This document shows, one piece after another, positions 19,596-28,906 of a stretch of 64,000 nucleotides of DNA (position 1 is its first letter; each line of letters begins with the position of its first letter). The notes below the pieces were generated by a model. It did no database searches, was not told the DNA's origin, and worked only from the letters and a program-made list of their open reading frames with translations. The DNA is from Chitinophagales bacterium 33-2 (GTDB lineage Bacteria > Bacteroidota > Bacteroidia > Chitinophagales > Chitinophagaceae). The stretch covers positions 22,988 to 86,987 of the forward strand of contig MWYV01000034.1 of the NCBI GenBank assembly GCA_002050435.1, given 5' to 3'. The position numbers were made by a program, and so were the translations under genes.

Positions 19596-21194
19596 TTAGT
19601 TGGTAAACAATCGTTCCGCCATTCTTTTATCATGTCCATAAATGTCATCCCTGAAATGCAGTACACCCTTACTGTCTACCCATGCCGTAAAATAGGAGAT
19701 GATCACAGGAACAGGCTCTTTCAGTGTCACCCATTTTTCACTCCCTGCATTCATCAGCGCATCGATCTTTGCATCGGTGAATGAAGGATCATTTCTTAAC
19801 AGGTAAGCCGCGAGTTTCGTGGGTGCTTCCAGCCTGATACACCCGTGACTATATGCACGTTGTTCCCTCGAAAAAAGCGATTTAGCAGGGGTATCATGAA
19901 AATATATGGCATAACTGTTAGGAAAAATAAACTTTACCTTCCCTAATGCATTGCCTGGTCCGGGTTTTTGCCTGATCTGAGGAATACCATTCGATGTACC
20001 AGTTTGTTCCATATTATTCTGGCTGAGGTATCCGGGATTTTTCTGCATGGCAGGCATGATCTCCTTCCTTATAATGCTGTTGGGTATATTCCAGTAAGGA
20101 CTGAATACGACATATTTTAATTCATCATTGAATACAACTGTCCGGTTTGCAGCAGTTCCCACTACCACATTCATATCGAACACCTTTTCCCCTTTTTCAA
20201 ATACATGGAGTTTGTAATCTGGAATATTTACAATCAGCCGGTCGCCTTCAGGTTCTTTTGGCATCCAGCGCATTCTTTCCAAATTGATCAGGATCTGTTC
20301 GATCCTGTTTTTCATAGGTACATTCAGCTCTTTTAAAGTGGCAGGACCAATTACGCCATCTGCCAGGAGGCCAAACCTGTTTTGCGCGTGTTTAACCGCA
20401 ATTTCCAGTTCAGCATCAAAAAAAGGATGCTGATCATTGGTTTTCAGATCACCAAATGAAAACAATATTTGTTTTACCTGGAGAATGGCTGCCGCACTAT
20501 CGCCTTTTCTTAAAACTTTTTTGTCGCCCGTATGAATGATCAGCGCTGCATGGTTTTTTTGGAGATCATAATAGACCAGAAGCTGTTCCTTCAGTCTGTG
20601 ATAATTTACATTCAATGGCACCCATGCATCCAGATTTCTGCCTTTTGTGGCGATTAAGGTATCCAGGAGCTTCAGGGCATCAACTTTTTTACGTGGGATA
20701 TGCCACTGCAATTCTTTTGGATCCACTTTTCCTTCAAATGCATGGGCGGCATATTCAAAAAAATGGCGGGTAAGCTGCAATTCGGTTTTCGTAAGGACTT
20801 CGGCACTCAGTTTTGCATCTGACTCATCCATCAATAACTGCATCTGCTGGTGCAATTGTTTGTCCACGAGTGAACTATCGCCGGAATACCGGGTAAAGCT
20901 GATGTGCAGGTTCCAGAAGGCAGCAGCCTGTTCTGCCAGTCCATCCTCGGTAAACCAGGCGAACTGGAAATTACGGTTATTATAAAATTCCCTCATGTTT
21001 GACGCTCCAGCTTCATCAAGGTTTGTCTCTTTAATAAAGACCTCCAGTTGAAGGCTATCAAGAAAAAGATCCGAAAAGGCATTGGAAATATTAATGGAAC
21101 GATCTCTGAACACGGGCAATACCGTTTCTGTTTTCTCACGGCAACTCGTCAGCCCAGCATGTAACAACATACAAATAATGATCAATATCCTCAT
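19596..21194 (-). CDS. L,D-transpeptidase (YcbB-like; PG-binding + YkuD), lipoprotein
   Basis: SHGCIRLE catalytic motif; lipobox LTSC; peptidoglycan-binding ADGVIGPATLKELN. Confidence 0.88.
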   Translation of the reverse strand: MRILIIICMLLHAGLTSCREKTETVLPVFRDRSINISNAFSDLFLDSLQLEVFIKETNLDEAGASNMREFYNNRNFQFAWFTEDGLAEQAAAFWNLHISFTRYSGDSSLVDKQLHQQMQLLMDESDAKLSAEVLTKTELQLTRHFFEYAAHAFEGKVDPKELQWHIPRKKVDALKLLDTLIATKGRNLDAWVPLNVNYHRLKEQLLVYYDLQKNHAALIIHTGDKKVLRKGDSAAAILQVKQILFSFGDLKTNDQHPFFDAELEIAVKHAQNRFGLLADGVIGPATLKELNVPMKNRIEQILINLERMRWMPKEPEGDRLIVNIPDYKLHVFEKGEKVFDMNVVVGTAANRTVVFNDELKYVVFSPYWNIPNSIIRKEIMPAMQKNPGYLSQNNMEQTGTSNGIPQIRQKPGPGNALGKVKFIFPNSYAIYFHDTPAKSLFSREQRAYSHGCIRLEAPTKLAAYLLRNDPSFTDAKIDALMNAGSEKWVTLKEPVPVIISYFTAWVDSKGVLHFRDDIYGHDKRMAERLFTN

Positions 21195-21404
21195 GAATTT
21201 ATTAGTGTAAATATCCTGCCAACAGATGAGGTGCAACAGCATCAAGGCCTGCACCTGCTCATTTTTAACCTTAATTAATCAAATGATTTTTTAACAGGTC
21301 ATTGGACCCCACGAAAGGGATTAGCCAAGGTTTTTCGCTGAATTAGCTGATTTTAAACGATTTTTGCAAGGTCACGGATTTCAAATTAAAAATTTCCTTT
21401 AGTT

Positions 21405-22142
21405 GTGGTATTGATTCTTTTATTTTTTATTGCTCACTGGTATTTATCACTATTTGCGCAATCTTTTTTCCATCACCGTTATGCAGCCCACTGCGCATTT
21501 ACGATGACCCGATTCTGGGAAAAATTCTTTTATGTGTATTCTTACATCACTCAGGGTTCCTCTTATATGAGTCCCAGGGTTTATGGCATTCTTCACCGGA
21601 TCCATCATGCATACACAGATACAGAAAATGATCCCCATTCTCCTTCGTACGATAAAAACCTGGTGGCCATGATGTGGAGAACCAGTATTACATATGTAAA
21701 TATATTAAAGAACCGTGTTCCTGTGGAAGAACGCTTTACCAGGAATGTACCTGAATGGCGCTGGCTCGACTGGTGGGGAAATACATGGTATTCGCGGATT
21801 TTGTGGAGTGGGGTTTATGTATGGTTTTATGTGGCTTTTGCACCTTCAGCGTGGTGGTATCTCCTGATTCCTTTTCACATTCTTATGGGGCCTTTGCACG
21901 GTATGATCATTAACTGGTTTGCTCATAAATATGGCTCCACCAATTTTGAAACCGGCAATACTTCTAAAAACCTTTTTAAAGTGGATCTGTTGATGTTGGG
22001 CGAAGGCTACCACAATAACCATCACAAGTTTCCATCCCGTACAAATTTTGCATATCAAAAAGGAGAATTCGATCCTGTTTATCCTGTTGTAAAATTATTC
22101 AGTAAACTCAGGATCATCAGAGTCATTAACACAAAGGCATAA
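21405..22142 (+). CDS. Acyl-CoA (delta9-type) fatty acid desaturase
   Basis: Histidine boxes FFHHRYAAH, HRIHHAYTD, GYHNNHH. Confidence 0.85.
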   Translation: MVLILLFFIAHWYLSLFAQSFFHHRYAAHCAFTMTRFWEKFFYVYSYITQGSSYMSPRVYGILHRIHHAYTDTENDPHSPSYDKNLVAMMWRTSITYVNILKNRVPVEERFTRNVPEWRWLDWWGNTWYSRILWSGVYVWFYVAFAPSAWWYLLIPFHILMGPLHGMIINWFAHKYGSTNFETGNTSKNLFKVDLLMLGEGYHNNHHKFPSRTNFAYQKGEFDPVYPVVKLFSKLRIIRVINTKA

Positions 22143-22172
22143 GTATTTAAAAGGATCGTATCCATCCATATT

Positions 22173-22439
22173 ATGGCAATATTTTTTTCAAAAGTGATCA
22201 AGGCAGGGGAGCGGCAACGGGAATTTAATTTCAGGAAGCTTTCACAATCTAACGACCTGAATTTCCAGGTTGACGTACCGGATGATAAAGGAAACAGGGT
22301 CAACTTCCAGATGTCAAGAAATGAAGAAGGGAAATGGATCACTTCAACACCTTCCTTACCTGTATGGATACAGCATGTTGAAGAAATACTCAATGAGGCC
22401 ATAATAGAGCAGACAAAAGAACCGGAACGAAGGAAATAA
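22173..22439 (+). CDS. Small hypothetical protein
   Basis: Compact ORF within gene-dense stretch. Confidence 0.55.
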   Translation: MAIFFSKVIKAGERQREFNFRKLSQSNDLNFQVDVPDDKGNRVNFQMSRNEEGKWITSTPSLPVWIQHVEEILNEAIIEQTKEPERRK

Positions 22440-22483
22440 CGCGGCAGCAACCAACCGGGCTGCTTATAAGATGAATCAATATT

Positions 22484-22918
22484 ATGTCTATAGCCATTCA
22501 CAATGAACAGGAAGCTGCGGTAGCGATATTATTTTCTGCGGCCATGCATCCTTCAAAAATAATTTCTGAGCAGCAGATCGAACACCTGTCGAGGGCCATT
22601 GTTTTATGTTCCAGATTTCGCGGTCATGAACTGAATGAACTTACAAAAAAAGCAATCAGTTTACAGGCAACAAATGAACCCAAAGACATCATTGAATTTG
22701 CTGCTGGTTTTATTGAAGAAGAATTCCGCGAAACACTGCTTGCAATGGTAAGCGAAGTTGTTTTGCTGGATGGACGAATTGATGATGACAGGTCCAATAT
22801 GTTTGCCATGCTGGCTTTATATCTTGATATATCGCTTGAGCGCATGAAAATGATACTGGCCACATACCTGATAAGGAATAAGTGGAATGTACAGATCGTG
22901 GATAAAATGGAATCCTGA
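22484..22918 (+). CDS. TerB-like small alpha-helical protein
   Basis: FRETLLAMVSEVVLLDGRIDDDRSNMFAMLA resembles TerB repeat; tentative. Confidence 0.45.
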   Translation: MSIAIHNEQEAAVAILFSAAMHPSKIISEQQIEHLSRAIVLCSRFRGHELNELTKKAISLQATNEPKDIIEFAAGFIEEEFRETLLAMVSEVVLLDGRIDDDRSNMFAMLALYLDISLERMKMILATYLIRNKWNVQIVDKMES

Positions 22919-23401
22919 TCAGAGGAAGGCAACAAAACGGCCGTTGATAAAATATTTCTCTTTTACAATAGAAGGTTTGGTCCAGTCAAGTTTTAAAATG
23001 GCGCTGATAGACGAAACCAGATCGCTGTAATTGGAAGGTTTGATAAAAAAAAGATCAGCGCCCATTTCATAGGCGGTATCAATATTGGCAGGTCTCGAAG
23101 TACTGGAAAAGATAACAATAGGTATATCTTTTAAAACAAGGTTATTCCTGATCTCGGTAAGGCATTCCAAACCATTTTTGCATGGCATATCCAGATCAAG
23201 AAAAATAAATTCAGGAATGAAGTGTTTCAGCAATGAAAGAAGTTCATCGCCATTTTCTACGATTGTAAGGTTAATGGTTGGCTTAACCTGGTTAAGTGCA
23301 TCTTTAAAGAAATCATGATCATCGCGATCATCATCGGCGAGGATAATAGATTTTATGTCTAAATCCCGGGCTGGTTTCGTATGGCTCATCTTATTTTGCA
23401 A
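22919..23401 (-). CDS. REC-only response regulator
   Basis: LADDDRDD, FLDLDMPCKNG, FFIKPSNY. Confidence 0.9.
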   Translation of the reverse strand: MQNKMSHTKPARDLDIKSIILADDDRDDHDFFKDALNQVKPTINLTIVENGDELLSLLKHFIPEFIFLDLDMPCKNGLECLTEIRNNLVLKDIPIVIFSSTSRPANIDTAYEMGADLFFIKPSNYSDLVSSISAILKLDWTKPSIVKEKYFINGRFVAFL

Positions 23402-23493
23402 GGGTCGTGGGGATAAAGTTATTAAAATAAAGTTTTTAGAAAAGCATTTTATTTGGGGTGCGTCCCCTGGTTGATAAATTATAAAAAAGAATT

Positions 23494-23808
23494 ATGGTAT
23501 TTGGAAATTGGGAAATAAGTGAAAAAAATATTGCGTTTAAAGGTGATGGATATAATAAGTTTGAAATCCCTCTTCAGGAATTAAATAGAGTGGTTGTTGA
23601 CCGGAATGGCGACATATTTTATGATTGGATCCTGCTCGCAACAGAAGAGGACTGGCTTACGCAGGATGATTTGTATGATCTTAATTTTGCTTTTGTGTAT
23701 GCAATCGGAAAATATACCATGGATTTTAATTATAATGTTTTTGATGCTACACTGGCTGAACAGTTTGAAAAATTTGATGAGGAAGAGGATGATGAAGATA
23801 ATTTCTAA
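23494..23808 (+). CDS. Hypothetical protein with acidic C-terminus
   Basis: ORF; FEKFDEEEDDEDNF tail. Confidence 0.6.
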   Translation: MVFGNWEISEKNIAFKGDGYNKFEIPLQELNRVVVDRNGDIFYDWILLATEEDWLTQDDLYDLNFAFVYAIGKYTMDFNYNVFDATLAEQFEKFDEEEDDEDNF

Positions 23809-23967
23809 CTGGTCTGCCCTGGAACTACAATAAAAATCAGGCCACCGCCTTTCGTGTTTTTAAACCTCTATCTGGCGGATTTTACCTGATAAAAATTCCA
23901 TCTGGCCGCATTATTTTTAAAAAACCGGTAATTTTTGAATAACTTGAATCTAAATCCAAAGCTCCAT

Positions 23968-24225
23968 ATGCAGATCAAAGAATTCAAATATCAGACGAAA
24001 CAAACCAAAACCTCCCTACTTGCCTGCCATGGTGTTTTTCTTGCCAGGCGATCCGAAGGTGCATTTGCTGTATTCCTTTTCCAGGTGGAAGGTTTTTATG
24101 TTGAAATGTTCTATGATGAAACAGAAGCTGAAATCGGTTACATCCGTTCGTTCAGTTCTGTTGAAGAACTTACTCCTTATTTAAATGCGATCGACCTTTC
24201 TGAAATTTTCGAAAAACGCAATTAA
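23968..24225 (+). CDS. Small hypothetical protein, paralog of 7722-7973
   Basis: FLFQVEGFYVEMFYDETEAEIGYIRSFSSVEELTPYLNAIDLSEI. Confidence 0.6.
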   Translation: MQIKEFKYQTKQTKTSLLACHGVFLARRSEGAFAVFLFQVEGFYVEMFYDETEAEIGYIRSFSSVEELTPYLNAIDLSEIFEKRN

Positions 24226-24275
24226 TTTCTATTTTCCTGCTGAGTCTGTGGCCTTGTTTTTGCATTTGGTAAAAC

Positions 24276-24623
24276 ATGCCAACCAAAAAACTCGCCATTG
24301 AGAAACAGCAAGGTCTTTGCGCTAATGATCCTTTCGGAAATTTCGTTTCCATTCCAAAATCAATTAAAAATTTTGACGGACAATCTTTTGGCTTCAATGA
24401 ATTATCAGAAGAGGCTATGGAAACCATAAGTGTACCGCTCATGATATTGGAAATGCCTGAACAGCATGAGATCAGTTTTTACTATTATAAATTATTTGGA
24501 AGTACAGGCCTGTTGATAGGTGTTGTGAGGCAGGGAAATGAATTTAAAGCTGTGTTCGGACAAAAGAACCCGCAGGGACCACAATTAAGCCAGTTATATA
24601 AGAAGGCCCGGTTTATCCATTAA
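24276..24623 (+). CDS. Hypothetical protein
   Basis: ORF with no recognised motif. Confidence 0.55.
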   Translation: MPTKKLAIEKQQGLCANDPFGNFVSIPKSIKNFDGQSFGFNELSEEAMETISVPLMILEMPEQHEISFYYYKLFGSTGLLIGVVRQGNEFKAVFGQKNPQGPQLSQLYKKARFIH

Positions 24624-24629
24624 TTAGCA

Positions 24630-24941
24630 TCAAATATTTTCATAACTGAATACTTTATCCGTGGTTTCAATTACCATTGCCTGGTATTCATTCATGGCTT
24701 GAGTTAATTCTTCATCCGAAAATTTACCCGTGAGTGTATAATTGTTTGTATTCATCAGGTAACCAGAGGAAACTTTTTGGGAATACTTTGCCATTTGAAT
24801 AAGACATTGGAATTTCAGGGTTCGTTTCTCCATCGGAGATAAGGGTTTTTGTAAAGCTATATAAAAATGACCCCGAACATAAATCATTTTTGGAAATAAA
24901 TTTAAAGTTCTCCACAGCATCTTTACCTTATCAGTCTGCAT
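24630..24941 (-). CDS. Hypothetical protein
   Basis: ORF with no recognised motif; start uncertain. Confidence 0.5.
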   Translation of the reverse strand: MQTDKVKMLWRTLNLFPKMIYVRGHFYIALQKPLSPMEKRTLKFQCLIQMAKYSQKVSSGYLMNTNNYTLTGKFSDEELTQAMNEYQAMVIETTDKVFSYENI

Positions 24942-24970
24942 GTCTCCAGGCTACCTGTTACTCATACGAA

Positions 24971-24996
24971 TAAAAGGCAGGAATTCCTGCCTTTTA
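24971..24996. terminator. Perfect palindromic terminator hairpin
   Basis: TAAAAGGCAGGAATTCCTGCCTTTTA. Confidence 0.65.
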
Positions 24997-25050
24997 TTCT
25001 GCTTATCCTGAAATTATAATTGGATTGCCGGAATGTTCCCGGCCGGAAAT

Positions 25051-25608
25051 TTAATTTACTACTGTATTAAAAGTTACTTCAATATCAGTTGAAGATTTAT
25101 TGCTGTTAACAGGGTCAGACACGGCTTTATTGGGTGGATTACCACTGTAATGCCTTAATACGATCTTCATGGTTCCATTGGCTGCATTTCCAGTTGACCA
25201 CACGCTGTTCAATCCAAGGGGAATGTTTGCTCCATCAAGGTCAAGTCCTGTTACCTGGATATTACCTGATGCGGAAGGTTCAAAATAAAACCGGTGTGCC
25301 TCGGCTTCTCCAGAAATTTCAGTTGTAAGATTAGCAGGTGGGTTCAATGTTTTATTGAATAATTCAAGGGAAACATTATACACTGTATTTGCAGCCAGTT
25401 GAATGGCGTCAACTGTTGGTGCAATTCCTCCCGGGCCATCCGGATCATCAAAACTAAACGTTGAAGTTGCACCACCGCCTACCGGGGTGAGTTTTACTGA
25501 AAGTGTGGTGATCACTTCTTCATCATTACCTTCTCCATCGTCTTTTTCACATGCGGAAAAAATAAAAGTCATGGAGAGCAATGCTAATAAGAAACGATTC
25601 TGCTTCAT
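25051..25608 (-). CDS. Hypothetical lipoprotein, downstream of TonB receptor
   Basis: Lipobox MTFIFSACEKDD; minus strand, 3' of the TBDT gene. Confidence 0.7.
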   Translation of the reverse strand: MKQNRFLLALLSMTFIFSACEKDDGEGNDEEVITTLSVKLTPVGGGATSTFSFDDPDGPGGIAPTVDAIQLAANTVYNVSLELFNKTLNPPANLTTEISGEAEAHRFYFEPSASGNIQVTGLDLDGANIPLGLNSVWSTGNAANGTMKIVLRHYSGNPPNKAVSDPVNSNKSSTDIEVTFNTVVN

Positions 25609-25625
25609 AGTCTGAAATTTAAAAA

Positions 25626-27953
25626 TTAAAAAGTTTGATTAATTGGGATCCGCAGTCTGAACTGGATGTTTCTTCCTGCTTCATCTGTGAAATAACGCAT
25701 CGCGTTGAGGTAGTCTCTGTAAGTTGTATTTAAAATATTCCTAAGTCCAATGCCAAAAATGAGGGGAAATTTGCCGGCGAGCACACTTAACGAAACATCT
25801 GCATTCCATAAGAAATAGCCGGAAGGGGGTAACTTATAATCCTGTTTCCCGTTGCTTTCATCTGGAACACGTGTCTGTTCCCATACATAGATTGCTTCGG
25901 TGGAAATGTATGCGTTTTTTATTTTTTTCCTGTCTGTCAAATTATAAATGAATTCAGATTGGAACCTGTCAGATGGCATACGTATCAGCCAGTCGTTTAT
26001 GTTATTGTTCTTTGCACGCAGGAGTGAATATTTGTTATTCCATTCAAAATTTTGAAAAGGCCTGAAGGAAGCCAGCAGGTCAAAACCACGCAAACGCACA
26101 TCGGCCTGTTCATACACATTTTTAGGGAAGGCACCTGCAATCGTTAACACAGGTTCATCAGGTTTAGGCTGCAGGTAAATAAAATTTTTGATATTATTAT
26201 TATAAAAACTGCCTTCAAGTATCACATTCCCTGATTCACTTGTAAATGTGTTGTTGAATGAAAAATTTAAAGACCTTTCCGGTTTCAGATCCCGGTTGCC
26301 TTGTTCATAGGTTGATGTGCCGTGATGAATACCATTACTCAATAATTCATTTACATGCGGCGCCCTGTTTGACAATGTAAGGGTTCCGTTAACGCGCCAA
26401 TGTTCGTCGATCCTGTTTCCGATATTTAAGGAAGATGCAAAAGTGGTGTATTGGAAATCGTTTTTTTCCTGCACGGCGCCACCTCCTGTGATCCTGCTTG
26501 TGCTGATATTTTTATGATCGATCCTGATCCCGGCCTGCGCATCCCATGCAAGATGATTCCACCGCTCTATATGATACAGCCCCCAGCTGTTGCTGTTGTA
26601 ATCAGGAATAAAATACCTGCCTGAATACCGGTTCTGCTGCTGCATGGCAGTAAGGCCAGTTATCCTGTTGAAATGTACAGGTCCTGCAGTCTCCCAGGTC
26701 AATTCTTCTGTAACAGTGAAAATGCCCAGGTCGAGTTGTGGTCTTGTAGTTGTTTGGGAACGGGTAACATCAAACTCTTGCCGGTCGTTGAATTGAGCAG
26801 CAAGTAAAAAACTAAACCGGTGATTTCCTGCGGTTTGAAAAACGGATCTTGATTTAACCAGGTGGTGTTGCACCCGCTGGTAAGGTCTCCCAATCCTGTA
26901 AGTATTTTCTCCTGTAAAAACCGGGTCAGGTTTATCCGAAGCAATAGCGGCTTCCAGGTCTGTCAGATTGCCTATATGAGAACCTTCAAACAATCCGATC
27001 CTGGTGTCAAAAAAACTATAATACAATTCGGATATAAACCTGTTCTTCCTGTACACACCCGACAGCGAAAAGTTTTTTTCTTCATTCCCGGTGTTGTTCA
27101 ATCGGTAATGCGGAGTGGTGGTATTGGCGCCTTTTTTTAAAGTTCCCTGTAAACGATAAGTAAATTCAGGACGTTTGGTCAGTTGTTGTTCGTATTGTGC
27201 TGATACAACGTATTGCCTGTTATTGGAAAAGTAAACCGTATTCAATTCGGCCTGGTAACCGGGAAGGTTTCTTAACGGCCTTGGATCAACAAGGATCACA
27301 CCACCAATGGCATCGGAACCATAACGTAATTCTTCAACACCTTTGATTACGGTGAGCCTGTTGGCAATAAAAGGATCGATCTCAGGTGCATGTTCATTTC
27401 CCCATTGTTGTCCTTCCTGGCGCACTCCATTGTTGATGGTGAGGATACGGCTTCCATGCAGGCCATGTATAACAGGTTTAGAAATGGTGGCACCGGTTTG
27501 AAGCATACTTACGCCATTGATCCGGCTTAATGCTTCACCTAGCGTTTGACCCCTGGTCTCCTCAAGTTCCCTTCCGCTTAATTCCTTTTTTATTCCGGTG
27601 ACCTGGTGTGTGCGTTGTGCGGAAACAGTGATGCCTGATAGCGTATTTTGCAACAAAGGAAGATCAATGTCCAGGTGACGGTTTCCATATACAGAGATAC
27701 TTTGAAAAATAGAGTCCTGCTGGTTATACACTACCCGAATGGTATAATTACCATTACATAGAGAATCAAAAACAAAGTCACCCCTGTTATTTGTGATTTT
27801 TACCCGATTCAATTCAACAATTGTAATCGTTGCCCTGTCCAGGTTCTCATGTGTAAATGAATTGTGCACATGACCTGATAACCTGGAAACACATTCCTGT
27901 GCATTCGAATAAAAAGAGAGGAATGCAAAAAGCAAACAAATAAAATATTTCAA
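25626..27953 (-). CDS. TonB-dependent receptor (CarboxypepD_reg-like N-domain; ZnuD-like plug suspected)
   Basis: LSGHVHNSFTHENLDRATITI, plug GATISKPVIHGLHGSRILTINNGVRQEGQQWGNEHAPEIDPF, C-terminal F. Confidence 0.9.
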   Translation of the reverse strand: MKYFICLLFAFLSFYSNAQECVSRLSGHVHNSFTHENLDRATITIVELNRVKITNNRGDFVFDSLCNGNYTIRVVYNQQDSIFQSISVYGNRHLDIDLPLLQNTLSGITVSAQRTHQVTGIKKELSGRELEETRGQTLGEALSRINGVSMLQTGATISKPVIHGLHGSRILTINNGVRQEGQQWGNEHAPEIDPFIANRLTVIKGVEELRYGSDAIGGVILVDPRPLRNLPGYQAELNTVYFSNNRQYVVSAQYEQQLTKRPEFTYRLQGTLKKGANTTTPHYRLNNTGNEEKNFSLSGVYRKNRFISELYYSFFDTRIGLFEGSHIGNLTDLEAAIASDKPDPVFTGENTYRIGRPYQRVQHHLVKSRSVFQTAGNHRFSFLLAAQFNDRQEFDVTRSQTTTRPQLDLGIFTVTEELTWETAGPVHFNRITGLTAMQQQNRYSGRYFIPDYNSNSWGLYHIERWNHLAWDAQAGIRIDHKNISTSRITGGGAVQEKNDFQYTTFASSLNIGNRIDEHWRVNGTLTLSNRAPHVNELLSNGIHHGTSTYEQGNRDLKPERSLNFSFNNTFTSESGNVILEGSFYNNNIKNFIYLQPKPDEPVLTIAGAFPKNVYEQADVRLRGFDLLASFRPFQNFEWNNKYSLLRAKNNNINDWLIRMPSDRFQSEFIYNLTDRKKIKNAYISTEAIYVWEQTRVPDESNGKQDYKLPPSGYFLWNADVSLSVLAGKFPLIFGIGLRNILNTTYRDYLNAMRYFTDEAGRNIQFRLRIPINQTF

Positions 27954-27985
27954 ATTCTGACATTTAGGATGATCAATAATGGTAG

Positions 27986-28324
27986 CTATGCAATAAGTGC
28001 AGGCGGACCTTTATTATCCCTTGAAAGAATATGTCTGAAGAGGTAAAACGGTAAGTCAACTGAAAATTCAATCGCATTTTCAGGTACAAAACCAAAATTT
28101 ATTAAACTGGGGTACCACGTAAAGGGTGATTCAACAACCAGGTTCTGGAAATGACAATTGATCCCTGCATTGTTTACTGATGTTGCGTGGTTGATGGTAG
28201 TTAAAGAATCGTCTGTATGATCTGCAATAAGATCATGAAAATATTTTTTAGGTGTGATGCTGATCAAAAATAAAAGCATCAGCACCAGTGAAAAGAGCGA
28301 TTTTATGTGATCTGTCTTCTTCAA
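27986..28324 (-). CDS. Small hypothetical membrane/secreted protein
   Basis: N-terminal hydrophobic segment; between TBDT and MerC in same operon. Confidence 0.6.
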   Translation of the reverse strand: MKKTDHIKSLFSLVLMLLFLISITPKKYFHDLIADHTDDSLTTINHATSVNNAGINCHFQNLVVESPFTWYPSLINFGFVPENAIEFSVDLPFYLFRHILSRDNKGPPALIA

Positions 28325-28326
28325 AT

Positions 28327-28710
28327 CTATAATTTAATGCCGCACCTTCCCAGCCGAAAATTAATGATATGTGCTGTAATTAATAGAAAAGCACCTGATC
28401 CTTTAAACATGGCTTCAGGCAAACCAGCCAGGTGAGTATTACCTGTAATAAGAAAAAGAATGCCAGAAACAAAAAGAAACAAAACTGTTTTTTGTTTATG
28501 AATTTTATAACCCTGGAAAATCGCATAACTACCAGCTGATGCAGCAATTACGATCATCATGATCTCGATCCATAGATTACTCATAATTTCCAGTCCGGCA
28601 AGCGACAATGAGGTAACAAACAACGGAAGCACCACACAATGCACCAGGCAGCCCAGTGAAACAGCCACACCTATTTTGTCCATCTTTTCTTTTAATGCCT
28701 GCGTTTCCAT
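28327..28710 (-). CDS. MerC-domain membrane protein
   Basis: GVAVSLGCLVHCVVLPL, four hydrophobic segments. Confidence 0.85.
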   Translation of the reverse strand: METQALKEKMDKIGVAVSLGCLVHCVVLPLFVTSLSLAGLEIMSNLWIEIMMIVIAASAGSYAIFQGYKIHKQKTVLFLFVSGILFLITGNTHLAGLPEAMFKGSGAFLLITAHIINFRLGRCGIKL

Positions 28711-28720
28711 AATTAGCTAA

Positions 28721-28735
28721 TGCAACAATGATGCA
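28721..28735. promoter_or_regulatory. Candidate Fur-family (Zur-like) 7-1-7 operator
   Basis: TGCAACA-A-TGATGCA: arms TGCAACA vs TGCATCA (rc), 6/7 match; 11 bp upstream of the MerC ATG. Confidence 0.5.
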
Positions 28736-28906
28736 AATATATGAATTCTGGGAGTTAATGCCAATTTTTTATGGATGTTGGCGATTTAATGTTTAGTTGA
28801 ACGGTTGTTGAACAGTTGTTGAAGCTGTTCCCCTTCATTTACAATTTTAAATCTTTACGCTTTCGCGCCTTAGCAGCAGGCAGTTTTTTTAAAGGGATCT
28901 GAATGA

